Shown here: piece after piece, positions 45,221 to 53,006 of the stretch | Position numbering within the stretch: the stretch's first letter is position 1 | Layout: each line of letters starts with the position of its first letter | Source of the DNA: Acetivibrio alkalicellulosi | Lineage (GTDB): Bacteria > Bacillota > Clostridia > Acetivibrionales > Acetivibrionaceae | DNA: 64,000 nt | Direction of reading: 5' to 3' | Assembly (NCBI GenBank): GCA_008125075.1 | Contig: VLTH01000003.1 | Coordinates: 93,935 to 157,934 of the forward strand | Made by a program: the position numbers and the translations under genes | Notes under the pieces: model-generated | What the model saw: the letters and a program-made list of their open reading frames with translations, nothing else | Told to the model about the DNA's origin: nothing | Database searches by the model: none

Positions 45221-46282
45221 ATGGAAGCAAAAGCCCATGGGGGAGATGTTTATTCATATACAAGGAAAAACAACAAATATCCAATTGATTTTTCAGCAAA
45301 TATCAATCCTTTTGGTCTGCCTGAGGGTGTAAAGAAAATTCTTAAAGAGTCTATAGATGAATTTACTGTTTATCCTGATGTAACATGCAGTGATTTGAAA
45401 AGTGCACTGAGTGAACATGAAAATATAAGTAAAGATTACATATTTACTGGTAATGGTGCGGCAGATTTAATATACCGTTTGGTATATGCTCTAAAACCTA
45501 AAAGAGCATTACTGATGGCACCTACATTTTCAGAATATGAGACAGCTTTAAGAAATGTTGACTCAAGCATAAATTATTATTATCTAAAACGGGAAGATTC
45601 TTTTAGTCTGAAGGAAGATGTTTTAACTCAAATTAAAGATAGGGATATATTTTTTATTTGTAACCCGAATAATCCAACAGGAATGATAGTTAAAAAAGAG
45701 TTGATGTATGAGATTTGTAAAAAATGCAGGGAAATGAATTGTTATTTAGTTATTGATGAATGTTTTATTGATTTTGTGGAAGATAAAGATGAGTATACAT
45801 CTAAGGAATTTATAGGTGAGTTTAATAATGTGGTTATTCTTAAAGCATTTACTAAGATTTTTGCTATGGCAGGATTACGACTTGGTTATCTATTATGTTC
45901 AAACAAGAAGCTACTTGATAAGCTGATGATGACAGGGCAGCCCTGGAGTGTTTCAGTTCCTGCACAACTAGCAGGTGTTGAAGCCCTAAAAGATAAAGCT
46001 TATATAGAAAACACTATAAAAAGCACAAAAACAGAAAGAAAATATCTGATAGAGAAGCTGAAAGATCTTGGGCTGGAAGTGTTTGAAGGATATGCAAACT
46101 ATATTTTATTTAAAGTGACTAACCCTGTTGATTTATATGCCAAACTTTACGACAAAGGTATACTTATACGGGGTTGTGAAAATTACATAAATCTTGACAA
46201 AAGCTACTTCAGAATAGCTATAAAGGGTAAATGGGACAATGAAAAGCTTATAAAAGCTTTAGAACATATATTGACAGTTTGA
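45221..46282 (+). CDS. cobD: L-threonine-O-3-phosphate decarboxylase CobD (HisC-like)
   Basis: 353 residues, fold-type I PLP enzyme. HGGDVYSYTRK and DFSANINPFGLP at the start are CobD signatures; PLP Lys in LKAFTKIFAMAGLRLGY. It makes (R)-1-aminopropan-2-ol phosphate, the linker to the nucleotide loop. The name cobD here follows the Salmonella enzyme, not the CbiB-type CobD of Pseudomonas. The CbiB synthase that uses this product is not in the window. Confidence 0.9.
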   Translation: MEAKAHGGDVYSYTRKNNKYPIDFSANINPFGLPEGVKKILKESIDEFTVYPDVTCSDLKSALSEHENISKDYIFTGNGAADLIYRLVYALKPKRALLMAPTFSEYETALRNVDSSINYYYLKREDSFSLKEDVLTQIKDRDIFFICNPNNPTGMIVKKELMYEICKKCREMNCYLVIDECFIDFVEDKDEYTSKEFIGEFNNVVILKAFTKIFAMAGLRLGYLLCSNKKLLDKLMMTGQPWSVSVPAQLAGVEALKDKAYIENTIKSTKTERKYLIEKLKDLGLEVFEGYANYILFKVTNPVDLYAKLYDKGILIRGCENYINLDKSYFRIAIKGKWDNEKLIKALEHILTV

Positions 46283-46342
46283 AATGCAAAGTGAAAAGTT
46301 TCAGATGTGTAAATTTTATGAAGTATTCGAGAGGGTGATAAA

Positions 46343-47851
46343 ATGGCTAAGGTAATTATGATACAGGGAACTACATCAAATGCTGGCAAGAGCATCATAA
46401 CTGCTGGGCTTTGTCGTATTTTTGCACAGGATGGGTATAAGGTTGCACCTTTTAAATCTCAAAATATGGCATTGAATTCTTTTATTACAGAGGACGGTTA
46501 TGAAATGGGAAGAGCTCAAGTTGTACAAGCTGAAGCTGCATACAAAAAGCCTGATATCAGAATGAATCCCATTCTATTAAAGCCAACCAGTGACCAGGGT
46601 TCTCAAGTAATTGTCAACGGTGAAGTTGTAGGTAATATGTCTGCAGCAGATTATTATAAAAATAAGCCAAACTTGATTCCCCATGTATTAAATGCTTTTA
46701 ACAGTTTGGCCAAAGAGAATGATATTATTGTAATAGAAGGAGCAGGAAGCCCAGCAGAAATTAATCTGAAAGAAAATGATATAGTCAATATGGGTATGGC
46801 AAAAATGGTGAAGGCCCCTGTTTTAGTTGTTGGAGACATAGATAGGGGAGGTGTTTTTGCTGCATTATATGGAACTTATATGCTTCAAAGTGAGGAAGAT
46901 AAAAAGTATATTAAGGGAAACATTATTAATAAATTCAGAGGGGATGTTAATATTCTAAAACCAGGGCTTTTAATGCTGGAGAATCTTATTAATATTCCTA
47001 CTATTGGTGTTATACCCTATATGCATCTTAATATAGATGATGAGGATAGCTTATCTGATGTTTTTGCCCATAAGACATCAAATGAAAATATTGATATTGT
47101 TGTAATTAAGCTTCCTAGGATCTCAAATTTTACAGATTTTAATGCCTTTGAGATTGTATTAGATACAAAAGTAAGATATGTTTCATGTGCCCAGGAGTTA
47201 AAAAATCCTGATTTAGTCATAATACCCGGAACAAAAAACACCTTAGGTGACTTAAAATGGCTTAAGGAAAGCGGACTTGAAGCTGAAATACTTAAATATG
47301 CAAGTAAGGGTAATCCTGTTTTTGGCATATGCGGCGGATATCAAATGCTCTGTAAGTCACTAAATGATCCATACTCTGTGGAAGATGGTGGAGAGATGGC
47401 AGGTTTAGGTCTTATTGATGGGGAAACTATATTTGAAAAAGAGAAAATAAGAACTAGGGTCAAGGGAACATTTAAGGATGTAAAAGGCATATTTAATGGT
47501 CTCACGGGCAAAAGTTTTGAAGGATATGAAATACATATGGGCACCACAAAAGGTCAGAAGACTATGTCTGATTTAGCTACACTTGTAACAATAGATAATA
47601 AAGTTAAGTCTGATGGACTATGTAATCAAAATGTATATGGTACATATGTTCATGGTATTTTTGATAGTGAAGAGGTATTAAATGAAATTGCAAGAGCAAT
47701 TTTAAATAATAAAGGTATTGATTTTGAAAAAAAACAAAGTTTTGATATAGAGACATATAAACAACAACAATACGACAAACTTTCAGAAGAGTTAAGAAGA
47801 TCTCTTGATATGGATTACATATACAAAATATTAAATGAAGGATGTAGATGA
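46343..47851 (+). CDS. cbiP: Adenosylcobyric acid synthase CbiP/CobQ
   Basis: 502 residues. P-loop [30 protein letters not shown], and a glutaminase domain with Cys in [10 protein letters not shown] and His in [10 protein letters not shown]. It amidates carboxylates b, d, e and g. Starts 60 bases after cobD and ends just before cbiC. Confidence 0.95.
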   Translation: MAKVIMIQGTTSNAGKSIITAGLCRIFAQDGYKVAPFKSQNMALNSFITEDGYEMGRAQVVQAEAAYKKPDIRMNPILLKPTSDQGSQVIVNGEVVGNMSAADYYKNKPNLIPHVLNAFNSLAKENDIIVIEGAGSPAEINLKENDIVNMGMAKMVKAPVLVVGDIDRGGVFAALYGTYMLQSEEDKKYIKGNIINKFRGDVNILKPGLLMLENLINIPTIGVIPYMHLNIDDEDSLSDVFAHKTSNENIDIVVIKLPRISNFTDFNAFEIVLDTKVRYVSCAQELKNPDLVIIPGTKNTLGDLKWLKESGLEAEILKYASKGNPVFGICGGYQMLCKSLNDPYSVEDGGEMAGLGLIDGETIFEKEKIRTRVKGTFKDVKGIFNGLTGKSFEGYEIHMGTTKGQKTMSDLATLVTIDNKVKSDGLCNQNVYGTYVHGIFDSEEVLNEIARAILNNKGIDFEKKQSFDIETYKQQQYDKLSEELRRSLDMDYIYKILNEGCR

Positions 47852-47867
47852 GAGAGGGGAATTTTCA

Positions 47868-48491
47868 ATGGAAAATTACAGACCAGACGAAATTGAAATG
47901 AAAAGTTTTCAAATAATATCAGAAGAATTGGGAGATATAAAGCTTGACACATTAAAAGAACCAATAATCAAAAGGGTTATTCATACCACCGCAGATTTTG
48001 ATTATGTAAAATCTCTGTGCTTTTCTGAAAATGCAGTTGAAATGGCCCTTGAAGCCATAAAAAAAGGTGCAGATTTTGTTACTGATACACAGATGGTAAG
48101 AGCCGGTATAAGTAAATTGGCACTTAAAAAAAGTGGTGGGGATGTGCACTGCTTTATGAGTGATCAGGATGTAGCTGATGAAGCTGCATTAAAAGGGGTA
48201 ACAAGGGCAACAATTTGTATGGAAAAAGCTGCTGCAATTAAAAAACCTGTTATAATTGCAATAGGCAATGCTCCAACTGCACTTGTTAGGTTAAGTGAAC
48301 TTATAAAAACTAAAGAAATTAACCCTGTACTGGTCATTGGAGTACCTGTTGGATTTGTGAATGTTGTGGAATCCAAAGAAATAATCATGAACTCAGGTGC
48401 ACCATTTATTGTTGCAAAAGGTCGTAAAGGCGGCAGCAACGTAGCTGCATCCATTGTTAATGCATTATTATACATGGCTTATCCAAGATAG
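47868..48491 (+). CDS. cbiC: Cobalt-precorrin-8 methylmutase CbiC
   Basis: 207 residues from ATG 47868, which has GAGGGG about 9 bases upstream. Catalytic His in RVIHTTADFDY; DTQMVRAGISK and GNAPTALVRLSEL are conserved. It moves the C11 methyl to C12 to form cobyrinic acid. Last gene of the cbi operon; a terminator-like repeat follows at 48524. Stop codon is TAG. Confidence 0.95.
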   Translation: MENYRPDEIEMKSFQIISEELGDIKLDTLKEPIIKRVIHTTADFDYVKSLCFSENAVEMALEAIKKGADFVTDTQMVRAGISKLALKKSGGDVHCFMSDQDVADEAALKGVTRATICMEKAAAIKKPVIIAIGNAPTALVRLSELIKTKEINPVLVIGVPVGFVNVVESKEIIMNSGAPFIVAKGRKGGSNVAASIVNALLYMAYPR

Positions 48492-48523
48492 TATCAAGAT
48501 AACTTACTGATGCTATGCAGATG

Positions 48524-48628
48524 TATACTATTGCTCTTGAAAAATTTGCTTTTCTAGCAAACTTTTTAGAAGATATAGTTTCTCTGTTTATCGCCGCGGA
48601 ACATTCTACTATGATTTCAGCTGTTATC
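48524..48628. repeat. Terminator-like dispersed repeat, family 2, copy 1
   Basis: About 105 bases similar to 52421-52533 and 60253-60365. It starts TATACTATT and includes a hairpin (arms AATTTGCT and AGCAAACTT) followed by TTTTAGAAGA, then CTCTGTTTATCGC. Located right after cbiC, where it would terminate the B12 operon. An open frame of 65 codons across it is not considered a gene. Confidence 0.75.
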
Positions 48629-48728
48629 ACATCTATAGTAGTATTTTATGCTGTACCCTATAAAACAATGGAAATCGTGTCTTTTTTCTATCCCCAGTAT
48701 AATATATATTGAATTTAAAATCATTATT

Positions 48729-48751
48729 CTATTGAGCTTTTAGCTCAATAG
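48729..48751. terminator. 10-bp hairpin upstream of the acetyltransferase gene
   Basis: Arms CTATTGAGCT (48729-48738) and AGCTCAATAG (48742-48751) with a TTT loop, 27 bases before the ATG of the GNAT gene. No T-run; could be the end of the preceding transcript or a leader structure. Confidence 0.45.
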
Positions 48752-48777
48752 ACAGATGTAATTGAGAGGTGTGCTTT

Positions 48778-49254
48778 ATGAATAACCATAGTTTTCGCTA
48801 TGCAAAAGAGGATGATACAAAGTTGGTATTGATGTTTTTGAAAGAATTGGCCAAATATGAGAATATGGAAGATAAAGTAGTTATTACAGAATATACATTA
48901 AGAAAGTGGCTTTTTGAAGAAAATAAAGTAGAGGTCATATTTGCATTGAAAAATAGTGAAGAAATTGGATTTGCATTGTTTTTTTATACATATTCCTCCT
49001 TTTCAGGTAAGGCAGGATTGTTTATAGAAGACTTATTTGTCAAACCAGAATATCGAAACAAAGGTTATGGAAAGGCACTTATAAAAAAATTGGCAAGTAT
49101 AGCTATGGAGAAAGGATGCCAAAAGCTTGATTGGCTTTGTCTTGATTGGAATAAACCTAGTATTGACTTTTATTTATCATTAGGTGCCCAGCCATTAAAT
49201 GACTGGACAAAGTATCAAATTACCGATGAAGCATTGAAAGATTTAGTAGACTAG
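48778..49254 (+). CDS. GNAT-family N-acetyltransferase
   Basis: 158 residues from ATG 48778 (GAGAGGTG upstream). Acetyl-CoA binding motif A is PEYRNKGYGKALIKKLA; FIEDLFVKPEYR and WNKPSIDFYLSLGAQPL are typical of the spermidine/diamine acetyltransferase-like branch (SSAT-like proteins). The substrate is therefore possibly a polyamine, though this is only suggested by family likeness. It precedes the class I amidotransferase gene by 34 bases. Stop codon is TAG. Confidence 0.85.
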   Translation: MNNHSFRYAKEDDTKLVLMFLKELAKYENMEDKVVITEYTLRKWLFEENKVEVIFALKNSEEIGFALFFYTYSSFSGKAGLFIEDLFVKPEYRNKGYGKALIKKLASIAMEKGCQKLDWLCLDWNKPSIDFYLSLGAQPLNDWTKYQITDEALKDLVD

Positions 49255-49288
49255 AAACTATGGAAGATTAAAGTGATGGGGGGATTAT

Positions 49289-50011
49289 GTGAAACCAATT
49301 GTAGGTGTTACACCTTTATTTGATGAAGAGAAGGATAGTATCTGGATGTTACCAGGATACATGGAGGGTATAAGGGATGCTGGAGGTATTCCAATTATTT
49401 TACCCTTAGAGGTAAATGATTATGAATTAAATTGTGTATATGATTTATGTGATGGTTTTTTGTTAACGGGAGGACAAGATATTAATCCAGCCCGTTATGG
49501 TAAAAATATAACTCGAGAATGTGGTGTAATTAATGAAAAAAAGGATGAATTAGAAGGAAAACTATTCAGACGTGCTTATAATGAAGATAAAATTGTTTTA
49601 GGAATTTGCCGTGGTTTCCACTTGATAAATGTTGAACTAGGTGGAACATTATATCAGGATCTGCCTAGCGAGTTATTGAGTAATCAAAAAGTACATCACC
49701 AAATGATAGCTCCATACAATCGAAAAGTACATAGTGTACAACTTGATAAAAACTCTTTATTATACAGACTTTTTGAGAAGGAAAAAATTGGAGTGAATAG
49801 TTATCATCATCAAGGAATAGAGACTCTAGGAAAAGATCTTGAGGTTATGGCATATTCAGCAGATGGACTAATAGAAGGGATATGTAGCAAATCAAAAAGA
49901 TTTATATGGGGAATACAATGGCATCCAGAGTATTTATACAGAGAAGATGAAAATTGCAGAAGTATTTTTAGAGTGTTTGTTGAAGAAATGTATAAATCTA
50001 TGAAAACATAA
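49289..50011 (+). CDS. Class I glutamine amidotransferase-like gamma-glutamyl hydrolase (PuuD family, peptidase C26)
   Basis: 240 residues. N-terminal KPIVGVTPLFDE, GGQDINPARYG, nucleophile Cys in LGICRGFHLINVELGGTLYQD, and His-Glu in WGIQWHPEYLY. This matches gamma-glutamyl-gamma-aminobutyrate hydrolase and relatives. GTG start at 49289 after GGGGG. With the SSAT-like acetyltransferase before it, a small polyamine-degradation unit is possible; other gamma-glutamylamides (including gamma-glutamylmethylamide next to a methylamine locus) are also conceivable, but this is speculation. Confidence 0.85.
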   Translation: MKPIVGVTPLFDEEKDSIWMLPGYMEGIRDAGGIPIILPLEVNDYELNCVYDLCDGFLLTGGQDINPARYGKNITRECGVINEKKDELEGKLFRRAYNEDKIVLGICRGFHLINVELGGTLYQDLPSELLSNQKVHHQMIAPYNRKVHSVQLDKNSLLYRLFEKEKIGVNSYHHQGIETLGKDLEVMAYSADGLIEGICSKSKRFIWGIQWHPEYLYREDENCRSIFRVFVEEMYKSMKT

Positions 50012-50240
50012 GACATATATAATTCCACATAAGTATAAGCTATTCTGCTGTCATCAAAAAAAACAAAAAATTGTACCTTTAATATATTACAATGCCCCTT
50101 ATAATGTAAATATGGACATGAATTTGGAATAAGGTATACATAAAGTATTTATTAAAGTTCAATATGAATTAAATTACTTTTACCACTAAAAATGTAAGAA
50201 TTCATTATGGAATTTTAAGAAAATAGATAGGAGGATAAAG

Positions 50241-50903
50241 ATGAGTAAAGAAGAAATTTTGGAAAAACTCAAACAGTCAATAACTGAAATGGATTCTGAT
50301 TTAGCAGTTGAAGTTGCTAACGTGGCGCTCGAAGCTGAGATTGACCCATTAGAATGCATAAGTGAAGGTCTTTCAGTTGGTATGAAAGAAATGAGTGATC
50401 TATTTGACGAAGGTGAAGCTTTTGTACCTGAACTTTTGATGGCTTCTGAAGCTTTTGAAAGTGCAGTAAAGGTTCTTACTAGTAAGATGTCCATAGAAGA
50501 AAAAAACAGCACATCCAATGGAACAGTTGTTATTCACACAGTTCAAGGTGATATTCACGATATAGGTAAAAATATTGTAAAAACTATGTTTATTGCAAAC
50601 AATTTTACTGTTTATGATTTAGGACGGGATGTTCCTATTGAAACAGTAGTAGAAAAGGCCAAAGAATATAAAGCAGATTTTATTTTAGGTTCAGCTCTTA
50701 TGACAACTACCATGCCTGCTCAAAGAGATATTATTAATTTGCTAAAAGAAGAAGGTATAAGGGATGATTTTATCGTTATGTATGGTGGAGCACCTGTATC
50801 TAAGGAATGGTGTGACAGTATAGGAGCAGATGGATACACTGATACGGCAACAGAGGCAGTTGCCATGGCAAAAGAATTAATTTTAAAGAAAAGGAGTGCT
50901 TGA
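50241..50903 (+). CDS. mtmC: Monomethylamine corrinoid protein MtmC
   Basis: 220 residues: N-terminal helical cap (about 1-90) and a B12-binding Rossmann domain (about 95-215) with the cobalt-ligating DIHDIGKNIVKTMF motif (base-off/His-on), LGSALMTTTM and MYGGAPVSKEW. The family includes MtmC, MtbC and MttC; identification as MtmC rests on the MtmB gene that starts one base after its stop. It carries the methyl group from MtmB to the acceptor methyltransferase. Ribosome site TAGGAGG. The 229-base upstream gap contains a TATAAT at 50100 but no well-spaced -35. Confidence 0.92.
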   Translation: MSKEEILEKLKQSITEMDSDLAVEVANVALEAEIDPLECISEGLSVGMKEMSDLFDEGEAFVPELLMASEAFESAVKVLTSKMSIEEKNSTSNGTVVIHTVQGDIHDIGKNIVKTMFIANNFTVYDLGRDVPIETVVEKAKEYKADFILGSALMTTTMPAQRDIINLLKEEGIRDDFIVMYGGAPVSKEWCDSIGADGYTDTATEAVAMAKELILKKRSA

Positions 50904-50904
50904 T

Positions 50905-52296
50905 ATGAATGCAATCGGAAAAAGTATTACTGTTTTCGATGTGTATGATAGAGCAAAAAGTGGTCCTAAGATGGAGGAAAAAGACTGGGATTTTAAAGTC
51001 GTTCCTCAAACAGCAGCAGCTCTAAAGAAAAAATACAACATCAAAATAGATAAAAAAACTATAATTCCTGAAGACAAAGAGCTTATTGACAATTTGTTTA
51101 ATGCAGGATTGGACATGCTTGTAGAATGTGGTATATACTGTATTGATACAGGCAGAGTGATAAAATATACAAGGGATGAGGTGTTACAAGCACTTGATAG
51201 TGCACCAAGACAATTTATATTTGGTGAAGGAAAAGAAGCACACATTGTTACACCAAGACATTCTAGTTCCAAAAAAGCGCCTCTAATTCAAGGTGGTCCA
51301 ACAGGTTCACCATGTTCTGAGGAAATGTTTCTTCCAATTCATCAATCGTATGCTCAAGAAAGAATAGTAGATACTATTGTTGATGGTGTAATGCAAACTG
51401 TTATGGGCAAAGACCCTGTTCCAAACTCTCCATGGGAGATCATGGCCGTTCGCTCAGAAGCACTTCAAGTGCGTGAAGCTCAAGTGAGAGCTGGCAGAAA
51501 AGGAATGGGATTGTAGGGTAACGAAACTTCTCTTAGTGCCGCAGGTGTAATCGCTGCAGATTTCGAAGGCGGCATGCGTCCATCTGATTCCCATGAAGTT
51601 TCCCAGTTGAATGAACTGAAAATCGACGTAGGTGCGTTGGTTGTAGGTGCTCATTATGCAACAGCTGGTGTAAATGTAATGGTAGAACAGATGCCAATCT
51701 TTGGAGGATATTCTGGTGGATTAGAAGCCACTACTATCGTTGACGTGGCAACAACTATCAACTCTTTTGTAATGTTACAAGCTACTTGGCATTTAGACGG
51801 TCCTGTACATGTTAGATGGGGTATTACTACTGCAAGAGAAGCCCTTGTTGTTGCAGGTCATGCAGCAAAGGCTATTGAAGAAAATACTCATCTAATGTTA
51901 GGAAATCAGTATTATACTTTGGCTGGTCCATGTACCGTTATGTGTTTACTTGAAACAGCAGCACAAGCAATTACCGATACAGTTAGTGGTCGTGAGGTAT
52001 TATCGGGTGTTGCATCTTGTAAAGGTGTTTCTACCGACTTATTCACTGCTATGGAAGCTAGAATGATGGGAGAAGTAGCACATGCAGTAGCAGGTATGGA
52101 TGTTCATGAGGCAAATATTCTTCTTGATAAATTAATTTCATTATATGAAAAGGATTATAAAACTGCACCAAGAGGAAAGAAATTTCAGGAGTGTTATGAC
52201 GTTAGAAAACTTGTACCAACGGATGAATATATTGCTGTATATGACGAAGCAGTTAAGATCCTTACTGATTTAGGACTTACATATTGGAATAAATAA
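50905..52296 (+). CDS. mtmB: Monomethylamine methyltransferase MtmB with in-frame UAG (pyrrolysine at residue 204)
   Basis: 463 residues when TAG at 51514-51516 is read as pyrrolysine. Before the amber codon: DVYDRAKSGPKM, VECGIYCIDTGRVIKYT, IQGGPTGSP. After it the same frame continues as GNETSLSAAG, DSHEVSQLNELKIDV, WHLDGPVHVRWG, GNQYYTLAGPCT and FQECYDVRKLVPT. These blocks match methanogen MtmB, about 458 residues with Pyl202, so both length and amber position agree. The enzyme transfers the methyl of monomethylamine to Co(I)-MtmC. ATG 50905 has AAAAGGAG 8 bases upstream. Automated annotation would split it into fragments ending at 51516 and starting near 51574. Terminates in TAA. Confidence 0.96.
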
Positions 52297-52420
52297 AATC
52301 TTATTACCAAAAATATAAAGGAGAAAATTACTTTACATAATTCTCTTGCTTAAGGGCTTATTTAGTATAAATGTTCAAAGAGAAAAGGTTAAGTAATATA
52401 TCACTTAAGAAAGTATGCTT

Positions 52421-52533
52421 TATACTATTCTTCTCAAAAAGTTTGCTTTTTTAGCAAACTTTTTAGAAGATATAGTTCCTCTGTTTATCGCAGCGGAACT
52501 TACTACTTTGATTGCAGCTTCCGCTGCGATATG
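52421..52533. repeat. Terminator-like dispersed repeat, family 2, copy 2
   Basis: Begins TATACTATTCTTCTC. First hairpin: AAAGTTTGCT and AGCAAACTTT with T-run (52438-52464), a good rho-independent terminator for mtmCB. Second: a 12-bp perfect stem ATCGCAGCGGAA (52487-52498) with TTCCGCTGCGAT (52519-52530). The rest of 52297-52706 is AT-rich leader with no gene seen. Confidence 0.8.
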
Positions 52534-52706
52534 ACTAATATTCTTTATACTAAAAGGTCAAGATGATTTTTTAGTTAAGGACTTTTAAAAAAAACTTTTC
52601 AATTGCCCGTTTATAATTATTTATATGGGCGGCTTTTAAACCTCAATATTGAATAAGTTATAAGAAATGGCCTTAGGGTATTAGTCTTAAGTGTACTCTC
52701 ATATAT

Positions 52707-52778
52707 GGAGGGTGAATCGTAGTGATTATACGGACTCTAAATCCGTACAGCCGGGTGCAACACCGGGACTTTCCGCCA
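52707..52778 (+). tRNA. pylT: tRNA-Pyl (anticodon CUA)
   Basis: 72 bases with CCA encoded. Acceptor GGAGGGT pairs with ACTTTCC (two G-U), discriminator G. It shows the special tRNA-Pyl shape: one base (G) instead of the usual two between acceptor and D stems, a 4-bp D stem (AATC/GATT) with a 5-base loop, a 6-bp anticodon stem (TACGGA/TCCGTA) with loop CTCTAAA (anticodon CTA), a 3-base variable region CAG, and T arm CCGGG/CCGGG with loop TGCAACA, lacking TTC. These match bacterial tRNA-Pyl. It lies between mtmB and the corrinoid activase and has its own terminator. Confidence 0.96.
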
Positions 52779-52858
52779 AAAGGTAATTAAGATGATATTT
52801 TAGATGTTTATTGTATAAAGAACATTTTCCGATATAAATGCCATCACATTGTCATTAT

Positions 52859-52892
52859 AAAAGAGGAGTATAAATAATATACTTCTCTTTTT
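52859..52892 (+). terminator. Rho-independent terminator after tRNA-Pyl
   Basis: Arms AAAAGAGGAGTATA (52859-52872) and TATACTTCTCTTTT (52878-52891), one G-U pair, 5-base loop, ending in TTTTT. It separates the tRNA transcript from the activase gene that starts at 53007. Confidence 0.85.
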
Positions 52893-53006
52893 AGTGTTTA
52901 AAAATTTACTACTTGTAAAATAGGAGTACTAGAATTAACCTGTTTAACAGTTCAAAATTTTATAGAGTAGAATATATAAAGTATGTATATTTTAGGAGAG
53001 ATTATT

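Noticed and set aside
48515..48712. Open frame of 65 codons after cbiC
   Set aside because: It spans repeat family 2 copy 1, whose other copies do not keep the frame, and it has no ribosome site.
51514..51516. TAG in mtmB as a disabling mutation
   Set aside because: The sequence on both sides is well conserved, the position equals Pyl202 of methanogen MtmB, and tRNA-Pyl and pylBCDS genes are adjacent.
51574..52296. Separate methyltransferase gene starting at 51574
   Set aside because: It is the second part of mtmB after the pyrrolysine codon; there is no ribosome site and the frame is continuous with the upstream part.
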